Source of the DNA: Guyanagaster necrorhizus
Taxonomy: Eukaryota; Basidiomycota; Agaricomycetes; Agaricales; Physalacriaceae
Direction of reading: 5' to 3'
DNA length: 64,000 nt
Assembly: GCF_019112545.1 (NCBI RefSeq)
Contig: NW_025064905.1
Location: forward strand, 124,784 to 188,783
Under the pieces are notes generated by a model. That model had not been told where the DNA came from. It saw only the letters and a program-made list of their open reading frames with translations, and did not search any database. Made by a program: the position numbers and the translations under genes. Positions 47,662-58,378 of the stretch are shown in pieces. Position 1 is the first letter of the stretch; every line of letters begins with the position of its first letter.

Positions 47662-49809
47662 TTATCCTCTAACAACACCAACAGTAACCTCCCTCTCGCC
47701 GCCAAGCGCATTAGTACATCGCTCCCAGGCCCATTTAGTCAGCCGCAACACCTCATCGTCGCCCAAGTCCGGCCGCACATGGAGTTCCATCGTCACCACA
47801 ATCGTTCCGCCCTTGGACGTCGGTGTAAGCTGCCATATATGCGGTGCGGGTAGGTGAAGCACTTGTGGATGTCGCTCGACCTCGCGCATCGCCCGTAAAA
47901 AAGCCTCCATCCGCCCGCCCGCGGAGCCTCGAGGAGGTGACGTTTGAAGGAGCACGGCTCCTAGTATAACGGAGGCGCTGTAGGAGACGTTGAAGGTAAC
48001 CACCGTTATAAGGGTAGCGATTACGAGGTCGCAAGCCTGGTGTTGGGATCTAGATCAGACTGAACGTTAGATAGACGCGTGATGGAAAGAGATGCATGCT
48101 ACTTACGATGGAATGAGGAACGAGACGAAAAGGATGCACAACGCAAATAAAAGAGAGCTCGATGTGTATGGATTGGAAAGTATGATCGCAGAGGGAGATG
48201 TAGGCGGGAGATCCCGCAAGCGATGAGTAGTAGATAACGAGCGAATATATGCACCAAGTGATGGAATCCGGTTTCCGGTCACTGAAGATGACTGAGATCA
48301 AACAATTTTGAGGTGCATGAATGTACGAAAATCGTACCGGTGACCAGCTTGTCATGGTTGTTGAAAAAGAATGCAGATGCTACTATCGAACAGATAGAAA
48401 GCAGTATTGAGATGACGGGGAATTCAATCCTGTGTGCTTAATTAGAGAGCAATCTCAAAACGTGAAATAGACATACCCGAATCCAGTCTCCTCATCTCCA
48501 TGGTGGTGGTGATGACCGTCTCCACCTCCCATACTCAATAATACATGTTCAACGGTCTCTTTGCAGACATACACTGAAGAAAACATCAGATACACGGACT
48601 GGGCGAACATGAGCACGGTTTCTATCCGCGCATTCCTGCATCACCATCAGCATTACAGTCTGACGTGGAAGATAATATGCAAACTGACCCATACGGCCGT
48701 CGCATCCTCTCTTTTTTCCCAGCTCCTTTTCCCAGCCAGCCAGGAAGGACACTCCCCAGCCCGAGCCCAAATGCATCAAACACGACCCAATATCCCAGGC
48801 CCGTACATCCTAGAGAACCAATTTGCTGTCCGCATACCCACAACCATGCACCCAAGACGAATTGCGCAAACGTCAATGATATAGCACCCATAGGCACACT
48901 CGGCTCAAGGTCTTCATCATTGTGAGTGTGACCGTTAGACGAAGCAGACGTCGGTACAGGCGACACTGGCGTCCACTGTGAAACAGGTGAAGGTGTAGGC
49001 AGGGTATGCAAGTCCTCAGGCCTGCTCTGGGAGCCAGGCTCCAGGAAGGAGAAAAAATTATGAGAGAGGGAGTGTTTGTGATGGTGGCCACGTCTTGAAG
49101 AGGATATAGATGATGATGACTTGGAAATGAGCGGTGGCATCTGGACGCTCGCTGAAGAAGGCGGACGTCCACCGAATGTGAATCCGGCGCCAAGAGGTGT
49201 AAGGGGAGCTCGCATACTGACGCCAGGACCTGCTGAGGGAGCCGAAGATACTGGGGCTTCAATGTCGCCAGCTGCCTCGACCTCCTGCGAGCCGTCCTCA
49301 GATATGGTTACCTCTGGAAGAGACCCGGGCCGGGGGAAGAAAACGGAGAGGTTTCGAGAATGAATTCGGGAATGCCGACGGCTTTGTGTTGGTGAAGTTT
49401 CGTTGGCGGATGTCAATGCAGTAGGTGCCGACTGCGATGTTGGTACGGTTAGTGAGTTGCCTGGGAAGGAGAAGGACAACGGGGAAGGAAGCGGCGGAGA
49501 GTAGGGTGTCGATACTGAACGTGTTCGAGCGTGGCTGGAAGGAAATGAAGAGCGAGAAGGAGAGAGCATCGCGCCGTTGATCCCTGGAGGAGTACGTGGA
49601 ACATTGAACACTGTTCGATATGGGCCGGCAGAGGCAAGTTTTGGCTCGAAATTTGGCGTCGACTGGACTCGATTGCGAGGCGGCGGTGGCGGTGGGACGA
49701 TGATAGACGGTATCATCCTTGGCGGCGTCGGTTGTTCAGTTACGATGGTGATCGCGTCGTCGTCTGGGTTGCTTGATTTGCGTCGGTGAAGGGCGGGTGT
49801 TGGTTCCAT
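47662..49809 (-). CDS. Zrg17-like cation diffusion facilitator (zinc, secretory pathway)
   Basis: Five exons (49809-48689, 48635-48477, 48429-48338, 48281-48107, 48049-47662) give 644 residues. The first 290 are Ser/Pro-rich and disordered. About six hydrophobic segments follow: ISLTFAQFVLGAWLWV, TGLGYWVVFDAFGLGL, VLMFAQSVYLMFSSVYV, FPVISILLSICSIVASAFF, SSLLFALCILFVSFLI and ATLITVVTFNVSYSASVIL. The C-terminal cytosolic domain (LPAPHIWQLTP, VVTMELHVRPDLGDDEVLRL) is the CDF ferredoxin-like fold. A His run (DGHHHHHGDEE) lies between two of the membrane segments. The normal HxxxD metal-site pattern is absent from the last one (QACDLVIATL), as known for Zrg17, which works with Msc2/Cis4. A 37-nt intron in the 5' leader (49833-49869) is likely. 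Confidence 0.85.
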
Positions 49810-50134
49810 GACCAAGCTTTCCCAATTGTTCACTAGGATTCCAAGGGAAAAGATATACAGAATACTCACCTGGGATGGCCAACGACTTCTCCTAAGTAAA
49901 TGAAGTGATATCGCGCTCCACGTCGGCTCCGGTGCTTCTGCACGTAGAGATAGCCCTGCACGCGTACCTGCCGGTCGATAATCAACTTTTCTCAGCGATG
50001 ATATAGCTTTGGTGGGCGGTACCTTTGCTTTTGGTCACTCAGTACATGAGGGTACTTTTCAGGACGGACGTGGAGCAAAGGACAAGTTCGGCGAACCCTA
50101 ACCCTAAGTTGCCACCTTCCCTCTTACTTTCATC
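49810..50134. other. Divergent promoter, Zrg17-like gene / CTK3
   Basis: 325 bp between divergent start codons. They include the short leader intron of the left gene and a double CCCTAA motif near the right one. No ORF of interest. Confidence 0.55.
50094..50107 (+). promoter_or_regulatory. Telo-box-like double CCCTAA motif
   Basis: AACCCTAACCCTAA lies 28-41 bp upstream of the CTK3 ATG. It is two telomere-type repeats, and such boxes are known binding sites of TTAGGG-repeat factors (Tbf1-type) in fungal promoters. Binding here is inference. Confidence 0.45.
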
Positions 50135-51161
50135 ATGGATCCCTTCGAAGTCAGGATCCAGTTCCTAGCCCTATTGCGTCGCTTGAATGCGTACGTATTC
50201 CCATTTTATTCCTTCGTGTTTCCTCTCAATGTTACTCAATTCAGTACTCAACAGTCAATACACAAAGCAGTGGCCTTTGCCGTGAAATACTTTGCACCAT
50301 GCGGAGAGGATCTCTGGGATTGTATTGTTGAGGAATGCCAAAAGGTATTGCATATGAAAACTATTATTCTTCTCCTCTGACTGGGCTGGTAGGGCTCAAT
50401 AAACTCAAGGATAAACACCTTGTACTTCCTTGACTCTCTCTGCGAAATGTCTCTGCTTGTCAAATCCCATGCAAAGGTTGTACGGTCAAACAGGCCAGAA
50501 AGCAACCAATATGTCGACTATGTCGCTCGAGATTTGGGCAAAATTGTCGAATATGTCGTACCTTCAGGGAGGGAAGGTCTTCCCAATCTTATTAGCACAC
50601 GTCAAGTCAGTCTGCACATTCTAAGCCTTTTCCTTTCAAGTACGTTTGTGTCCAGAACCAGAAGTCTAGTAGCAGACGACCTGTTCTACGGCACAAATGG
50701 ACGCGATACATCTGAAAACTTCCGTGTACTACTTCAATCGCTCACCTCCTCTTCAGATCCTCGAAAGCTGGAAATCTAAACGTGTCATCGACCCCGAAAT
50801 AATCGATGAAGCCTTGGCCAACATCAGTGCCCGCGAAAACAACCCAGGGGAGAGCAGCAGTACCCACCGTGCGCACCTCCCCCGACAAGAAATTTTCAAA
50901 AGAATAGAAGAGGACAGAGAGCGGCACAAACGACTCCGAGAGCGTCGGTGGGTGCAGCCAATATCGCATAATCCCTGGACTCAACAGTTGACGTCCTTCA
51001 TGCCGTTTACGGAGAAAGATGATGGGGAGTTTGAGCTCAGCTTAGATATCGAGTTTGAGAACGAGTGGGATACGGTGAGCGATTGGAATGAAGACGATGA
51101 AGAGGCGTGCGCGGAAGAGAATGCTCTTTGTTTCCCTTCAACGAACAGTGGTGTTTCGTAG
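50135..51161 (+). CDS. CTK3: CTD kinase subunit gamma (CTK3 type)
   Basis: Exons 50135-50190, 50245-50344, 50393-50605 and 50757-51161 encode 257 residues. The N-terminal half is a CID-like all-helical domain (DPFEVRIQFLALLRRLNA, HKAVAFAVKYFAPC, WDCIVEECQKGSINSRINT, YFLDSLCEMSL). The C-terminal half carries the CTK3 signature ILESWKSKRVIDPEIIDEAL and RQEIFKRIEEDRERHKRLRE, split here at the 20-residue limit. In fungi this subunit joins the Ctk1 kinase and Ctk2 cyclin, which phosphorylate Ser2 of the RNA polymerase II tail. The tail is acidic. The last intron (151 nt) is much longer than the others and could hide a small extra exon, but the two flanking parts join in phase. Confidence 0.87.
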
Positions 51162-52139
51162 TTTCCCTCTACACTTTCTACGCATGTCGCAGTTCTGCGT
51201 TCAAATTCCTCAGGAGACCGTGCATTATACTCTTAACATTTACTAAAAATCATCTCCGTGATCATACAAATGACGCACTTGCAAAGTCGTGCAGATACAT
51301 GGCCTCCCATCCACGATAAATTCTTTTCTTTTCCCCCATTGTCACTGATACAACTGAAAAGCGAGAGATCCCGAGTAGCTTCGACTGCAAACCACTCCCC
51401 AGCATTGTAACATCACCCTTAACAGATCCTCCCAGCCTTGAGCCTTCAGGCCTCCTTATCTAATACTTCAATGCATCTCATCCAACTTTGCTGAACCAAT
51501 GCTTGTGGAGCAAGTACACTGGCGGTTTCTCGTCGATTGTCACAGAAAGTACGGTGCGCGGTCTAGGATTGCGAACTCTAGAACTCTGTGGCTGTGGAAA
51601 TTTTCAGGCTGGGGCGACTGTCTCTTGCGCAGATTAGACCACCGAAACAGACCTCCTTTCATGACACAGATTTCTCTATATAAGGCTAGGATTATTTCAC
51701 TAATCTTCACAATTACAACGGAACGATCACAACCTACATGTACCAACCAACAATTACCAAACACTCAGAGGTTCTCTGCAGCTTCGAGGAGGAGAAGCAA
51801 CGGAGAGTCACAGCGAAGGCGATAAGACCGTGCATATTTCGACGCCGATCTACAGAAGAATTCTCAGAGCTCGCTGGGCAGCCAAAATTGAAGAAACATT
51901 CAAATGATGAAGAGGAATGTCTCGAGAAGGAAAGAGTCGTTCCCACATGCTTAGAAAAGATGAAGAAGCAATGGTGTTCAATATCGCTCACAGTTTCCTT
52001 TGGACTTTTCAGAGCAAGGCGAAAGATGAGGAGGATTCTTACTTGCTAATCAGACACCTTCGAAATTCCTGCATTTTAAGCATTATATATCATCTTTGCA
52101 TGGCACATCTGTATCATATCTGTTTCGCATTTTGCTACA
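51162..52139. other. Spacer between convergent CTK3 and UTP14 genes
   Basis: About 980 bp. A plus-strand ORF of 103 codons (51738-52049) encodes a highly basic, Arg/Lys/Glu-rich peptide (FRRRSTEEFSELAGQPK) with no known domain. It might be a small gene, but nothing beyond length supports it. Confidence 0.4.
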
Positions 52140-55100
52140 CTAAAAAATCTTCTGCAACGGATCTATAACGGTGCCCATCTACACGAAGGCAATTAGCTGG
52201 CATCTTCCATAGATGGGAACGACAACCCTTACCTTTTTAACAACCCTGGGCAACGTCGCCTTCTGGAACCCAACCCGCGTATTCCACTCAACACCCAGCG
52301 GTTGTTCCATACCCCTCTCGAACTGTGCTTTGCTCGTATACGGATATGGCAGATCCTTGACAAGGTACTTGGCCGCTTTCTTATCGCGTTTCTCTGAGAT
52401 GATGACGTGCCCTTTACCACGATCTGCACGATTGGCGGCATTCACACCGGCGACCTTTTTGATGAGTGATGGCTTTGGAGGAGCTTTGCGCGTTCCGGCA
52501 CCGCCCCAGGAGCCCTAACAAGAATATTGTTAGTATTTGGCCTGAGCGACAAACGAAGATCCCACCCAGCCAGGAAGAGTAGTGTCGACTTCTTTTGGCG
52601 CATCAGCCTCTATTTCGCGACGTTTAAGTTCTTCGAATTCCTAGGAAAACGTTAGAATATGAAGGACATTCCGGGTAGAGGCTGGTCATACCTTAACGAC
52701 ATTATCGCCAGCAAACGCCATTTTCACGAGGTCCCGCTGTTCAAAAACGACATTCTTGCCCTTCTTGTTCTTCGTCTCTAGCATCTTCTCCTGTGTCTCA
52801 ACTTCACTGTTGCCGTCCGAATCATCATCGCCATCGTCCACAACCTTGCCCAACGTCAAGACATTCTCGACGGAGATTTCCACCACAGCATCATCTTGTA
52901 CCATAGCTTTCTCTTTCTCGGTCTTTTTGGCCTTCTTCTTGAGCTTGTTCTTGGATTTCTCAGTGAGATTGCTGTTCTTGTCCACGACGACCTCATTTTT
53001 CTTTCGGGACACTTTGGAGCTGGATGAACCGGCGGCAAGCCAGGGATTAGACTCCTCCATGGCTTTGGACGGTTCGATAGTCGCATCAGAAGCTGGTGCT
53101 GGTACTGACGACGTTAGCTCAGGGTTCTCGACTTCCGTCTCGGCCACCATTATCGATGGAACTGTTGAAGGTTTCGAGGTCTTGGTCGGAGGCTGAGGTG
53201 TCTGAAGACATCGTTAACTTACTAAAAAAAATGTCACCATAACGATTTACCGGTGCTCCAGGCCGATAGGTTACCCGACCACCTGTCCGGGAGACTACGA
53301 CACCGCTTGAAGGGTCCTTGCCTCCTTCGTTATCACTCCGCCCCTCCTCACCTCCACCTCCCAATTCCTTGACAAAATCGTCCACGATTTTGTTGGTTTC
53401 GTTCTGTTGCCGCGCCATGGCGTCTTTCATGAACTTCATCTCAAATACGCCCTTCCCTTTACTTTTTTCCTGCGACAGTTCCCCATCGTCCTTATCCAGT
53501 CGAGCCAACTCATCAAAGGCATGTTGCCGGATATCCTCTGGACTATCGGCACTCTCCTCGTCATCACTATCATCGTCGCTCTCGTCACTGCCTTTCCCCG
53601 CGATTCTTCGCCGCAGCCGCTCTCCCCGATCCAGCATTTCTTCGATTCCTTTCCGGCCCTCTTCATCCCAGCTCTCCTTCCCTCTCATCTGTCTAGCCCA
53701 TTTGCCAGTATTTTTGTGCCTCAACGTAGCTCTCTCCCGGGCCCGATCCATCTCCTTCTGCATTGCAACTTCTTCATCACTGCCTCCCTCATTAATTTTC
53801 TCACCCAAACGCTCTTTCTCTTTCCGTTTTATCTTCCGATAGGTCTTGCTTTTGATTTTCGCTACCCTTTTGGCTTTGATCTCAGCACGGAACATCAATT
53901 CACGCGTCTTTCGCAGCTCGGCACGCCGCCGAGTGACTTCTTCGACTGAGAGATTGTTCATCTTCAACATTCCCTCTTCCGTCTCGTGGATGTCCTCATC
54001 GCGCAATTTAGCGGTCTTGAGAAGCGCGTCGACAGAACTTTCGAGAGCGGTGATAGGCTGTCGTTGTATAAGGAAATCATTTCAAAGTCAATGGACAGAT
54101 CCGAACCTGAAATTTTGCAGCCAGCTCTAGTGCTGAAACCCGTCCCTCTGGTTTAGCTTGAAGGGGGAAACTGAGATGTTCAGCCTACAGAAACGAGTCA
54201 GAGGCGTACAATTTGTTTACGTTTTCATGCACCTCTTGAATTTGTTTCATAGTCGCGCTCCACTTATCGACTTCTTCCTTAGTCTTCTCGTAGGCTGCTT
54301 CTCGATCCAAGCGTTCCTGTGCTCTTTGCGGAAGTGGTGCTGACAATGTACGTATTTTGGATGATGATGAGGGGTTGAGGATCTTGGCCGATTTTTTCAA
54401 AGAAAGAAGTATGTCGGGCTGCGACGCAAGGGGTGCCAAAAGGTCATCCAAATTGAGTTTGGATCCTTTAAGTACGTTAAAAAGACTAAAGGTCATGGAA
54501 TAGGAACAGAATACCTGTTCCATGTGTGCGAAACTCGTTTTCTTCACCTGCTTCCGTCCGTTCCTTCAGAATACGACGCTTTCGCGGTGGCGCATCGACA
54601 GGCAGGTCCTCAGCAGAAGGTTTGCGCTTTTTTAATGAGGTGTCCAGAGTAGAAACGAAGTTTTGAAGGTTCTCCAAGGCCTCCGGGGCTGCTTCGTCCT
54701 CGTCTGAAGGAGTGAAAGGATCTTCTTCGTCTTCTTCGTCTTCCTTCTCCTCTTCGTCATTACCTCCTCCTTCCACATTCTCATGTGCACGAGAAGGAGT
54801 CGATGGCATCGCCGTTTTAGATGAAGATAGTTGCGCCTCGGTGTCAGTACCGTTGTCTGTTTCGCCCCTACCGTCTAGCATGTCGAGGACGTCAATGAAC
54901 TCGTCATCTTCACCCTCTTCATCTTCCTCCACGTCGCTCCCGTCCTTTTCCTTCCCGTCCCCGCCCATGTCCTCGTCCACATCCTCATTTAAATCTACGT
55001 CCGTGAATCGTACAGAAGGCTTCGCCTTGGTCTTTACTTCACCCTTCTTCTGCAGAATTGTTAACTAGGCGATGTCGAAGACAATGGCAAGGTCCCACCT

Positions 55101-55485
55101 TTCTCGAGAAGAACCCTGCAAACCTGTCCTCATCACTCTCCTCAAATGCGGCATCACTGTTAATGTCCTCGTCATCTTCACTGTCAATCATCTCGTCGTC
55201 CTCATTCTCGCCAATAAGTCGCGCACGAAGCTGCTCTCTCTCGTCATCGCCGTCCGGTATTCCACCGAAATCCTCGTCTTTGTCCAAATCGAGCTTAACC
55301 TTCGACCGCCGAACAGTATCTGGTACATATTCGTACACGTCTTCAGATGGGGCAGCCTCCTTCACTTTGCGGGCCTGGCGTTTAGCATATCCTGCAGCAT
55401 TAAATTTTGCTTTGGAGTGGACATTTTTATGAGGTTTTTTTGTTGTCGTGTTAGGGCGCCTAGATGCTTGAGCCAACCTTGCCAT
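52140..55485 (-). CDS. UTP14: U3 snoRNA-associated protein UTP14
   Basis: Nine exons on the minus strand (55485-55099, 55049-54515, 54465-54233, 54184-54107, 54057-53251, 53201-52692, 52640-52566, 52514-52233, 52178-52140) close exactly to 981 residues. The start MARLAQASRR, acidic Asp/Glu tracts, the conserved core (RTLSAPLPQRAQERLDREAAYE, PITALESSVDALL, AKRVAKIKSKTYRK) and the C-terminal hallmark TTLPGWGSWGGAG with FERGMEQPLGVEWN identify UTP14. Longer strings are given here only in part. UTP14 is an SSU-processome component in the nucleolus and activates the helicase Dhr1 during 18S maturation. The last exon encodes only MGTVIDPLQKIF. Size is typical and all motifs are intact. Confidence 0.96.
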
Positions 55486-56725
55486 GATGGTAGAAAAAAA
55501 TGACGGTGAGGCCCGACGGTCCGGACTGCCAAGAGTATTCTCACGCTGACTTGGAAGTTCATCTTGTTAAAGTTTGTCATCTGGAAATCGACTGCTCTCA
55601 TGAACAGCCCTACAGCCTTCAACGGCGGGGGTATTAATGCATGATCTACATCTTCTACCGCAGCAGAACCTCTACTAAAGTCAGGAGTCCTGGCAAGTAT
55701 GGTATACTACTAATAACAGGTATTTTTATAGCACGATGATGGCAACAGGCAGTGGGATTAGCCACTTTCACTTTCGGTACCCATACACAGAAAAATGTTG
55801 CAGATATCTGGAATGGGGAGTGGAGTTGGCAACAGCACTGGACTCCACATCCATTGAACGATTTATCTACTTCATATGGATCGTTGAGTCTGATTTACGA
55901 GACTAGCATTGGACGTGAGTCTCACGCCGCTCTTTTCCCTTGGCGCGAAGCCCCGTAGTACGGACTTCTGCGAGACTTGTACAATAGTTATTATTGATAA
56001 CATTCTGCGCCTGTGAAGATTTTTACGCTCGCCTTCCTGAAGAACTCTCGCGAAGGCTCATCTCACGCCGTAACGTAGCATACCTCCATCTGATAACCTC
56101 AACATAATTTTAGCAAACGCTGTGCATCGATGTGCATGGCAAGTCATATGTACCCGACGTTACGGTAACTGCAATCAGGTTAACTTGCACGATCGGTCCC
56201 TCCTGTTCGTGGCACGTCTTGAGAGGAAACCAGACAGCCTTCGACGAGCTATAGCCACTCATGAAGTCCTTTTCCGCTTTTACAGCTTTGAGGTTCATGA
56301 ACGTGCGAATCGCACGGTCATTGGTTTGCCAGTTCATGTGGGCATGAGGTTCAAGAGGCTTGTTGGGACAGGGTAGGCAGTCTAGAAGATGGCCATCGAT
56401 TCCTCCGGACATCGCCACTCCATTCTTGCCAGTTATTGATTTCTTTGTCAAGGTTGGCGGCTGTGAAGAGAGAACTCTATATGGTGACAACCGATATCGA
56501 GGGCTTTGTCACATCGGTGGATAGAGGAGATATAGTGGAAGGAGATGTTGTCGCTGATGGAGTTTCCGTGGCGTTCGTCATGCTGGCTCAGTGGCACAGT
56601 GGCTTGAAGTCTGAAAAATGTTCAGCAGAGAGAGAAGAACTCAATGGTTCCATGTATTTTGTGTCGATGTAGAGTCAAAAAAAGGATCTGGATAATAACT
56701 CTCGGCTTAGAGCTCGAGAAATAAA
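55486..56725. other. Spacer between UTP14 and the LTR remnant, 1.24 kb
   Basis: Only short overlapping ORFs (at most 126 codons, 56110-56490 minus) with no recognisable domain. The last 60 bp next to the LTR may be leader sequence of the truncated element. Confidence 0.4.
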
Positions 56726-57005
56726 CCCATAACCTGTTAGAATCCGGATCTATAGAAAGTATAACTCAGTCTCGACACGTCGATGCGTTAACGGACTATA
56801 TTGGGTCATACCTATAGAAAGGATAACTACGACGATTCAGTAAGATAATCTATGAGAAGTAATGAAGAGCCTCACCTCAGTCTCGACATGTCAATGCGTT
56901 AACGGACTGAGGAAAGGACTAAAGTAAGGGGCTGTGCTACTTAAATAGCTAGAGAACAAAGGAGAGCCTTCGGTGCTTGCCGAGAACAATAATCGGGCAC
57001 CAACA
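56726..57005 (-). mobile_element. Copia-type LTR with primer-binding-site remnant
   Basis: 56735-57005 reads on the minus strand from TGTTGGTGCC to CTAACA, giving 271 bp with matching TGTTGG/CTAACA ends. It is followed at once (56734-56726) by GGTTATGGG, the same kind of initiator-tRNA-Met-like primer site as in the complete element at 15-20 kb. No coding region or second LTR remains, so it is the 5' end of a truncated copy. It contains a duplicated A-rich unit (56750-56765, 56812-56827) and a duplicated hairpin unit (56765-56797, 56875-56912). Confidence 0.72.
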
Positions 57006-57099
57006 AGCCTCGATCCCGTGGAGCAAGTGAATTCCATATTTTGGTCACTCCATACTTATCTTTCATCCTGGGCCAATATACTTCTCACCGATGCTTAAT

Positions 57100-57617
57100 A
57101 TGTTGTCTCGCAAATTTCGAGTCATCTTCTGTACTAAAAAGGTGGAATGCTGGCGCGAACACGGATCTATATATCGAATGTGGGTCCTCAGAGATACAAA
57201 TGACTAGATCTCCCAGTTTAGGATGGATGGCGCCTGAACTGATTCGCTCTGACGAAGTAGGAAGAGACATTGAAGGGAAACCTGCATCAAGAGATGTATA
57301 TTCCTTTGGATGTACGTTGGTCCAGGTATAAAGATCAATTCTAGCAGCTCCGTCCAAAATCTTACGGTGGTATAGATACACACAAAACATCATCCATACG
57401 CAGATACTGTGGACAGGGAAGAGGTCTACAGATCTGCTTGGGGGAAAAGCCTTCGATTTCTCCGGAACAACTACCCTCTCGATGCCTGTACGACCTTATT
57501 CAGCATTGTCTCGAAGGATCAACAGCCGATAGACCAGATGCAGCCCAAGTTTCAGTTAAGTTGCAGGATATCAAAGAGGAACAAGACAGGGGACTCAGAC
57601 TCTCAGAAACGACGTAG
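57100..57617 (+). pseudogene. Protein-kinase C-lobe fragment, degenerate
   Basis: Frames along this stretch read CLANFESSS where a DFG motif is expected, then PSLGWMAPELI, GKPASRDVYSFGCTLVQ (the APE and D-x-Y-S-x-G motifs of Ser/Thr/Tyr kinases), then QICLGEKPS and LYDLIQHCLEGSTADRPDAA, the last helices of the lobe. The last two parts are in a different frame from the WTGKRS continuation, and no intron repairs it neatly. The N-lobe, catalytic loop and Lys/Glu pair are missing. The fragment starts about 100 bp after the copia LTR remnant. It is most likely a kinase gene truncated by insertion or rearrangement. Confidence 0.7.
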
Positions 57618-58378
57618 ATGGCTCTGACGCCTCTCGATATCTACGACTATCCTACCCGATAACCATGGCAGGACAAACAATAGCATGTTGATATTGATTT
57701 GCTCGTTCACTCTGTAGCAAACTGCAGAGTGAACGGGCAAGTGGATGCCATCAAATTATTGCTTGTCCGGCGTGATTGTCTATCTTACCTGGCAGTCGGA
57801 AAGAGTTCCATGCCCCGCACTCAAATGCGTGCTTTGGATCAGCAGGGTTCCGACTACGCGACCCCCTTGATGATCTGTATAATTGGCATACCTTACCTTA
57901 TATTATTGTTGTAATTTACTTCTACATTCATCAATGACCCCTTCCACCCTACAGGTTACGTACTCATCCCAAGAGTGATTAGGCAATTGACTAGACATCA
58001 CATTAATATTAAAATTATTCCTCCATTGTTGTCAGGCGTCACCATTTTTTAAGGCTGCAATTTCATTCCTAATTCTCTATGAATCAACTAGGATGGGGGA
58101 AACATGAGGGCTGGCATTATGTAACTCCATTCTCTCCTAGTGTAACCCGAACGAGATCCTGGTGCAATATATTGAGGTATTCGATGAGTCCTCCATACCT
58201 GTACGAGACCATACATATCATGCTACAAGACGCAGTAAGAGGAAACAAGGGCTCTGTTTCGATTGAATACGGGCCCTCTCTTAATAAGTCGTGCCGTATT
58301 CAAACGATTTGTCTATGATATTCAAGTTTGACACATCTTCTCCAGTTCCTCTCCAACCTTTTGATGCAACTGCCTCAC
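57618..58378. other. Spacer before threonine synthase
   Basis: About 760 bp with no supported gene. It contains a perfect-looking inverted repeat at 57701-57738 and otherwise only short ORFs. Confidence 0.45.
57701..57738. repeat. Short inverted repeat (hairpin)
   Basis: GCTCGTTCACTCTG is followed after a 10-nt loop by CAGAGTGAACGGGC, pairing over 14 positions with one G-T wobble. No T-run follows. Confidence 0.7.
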
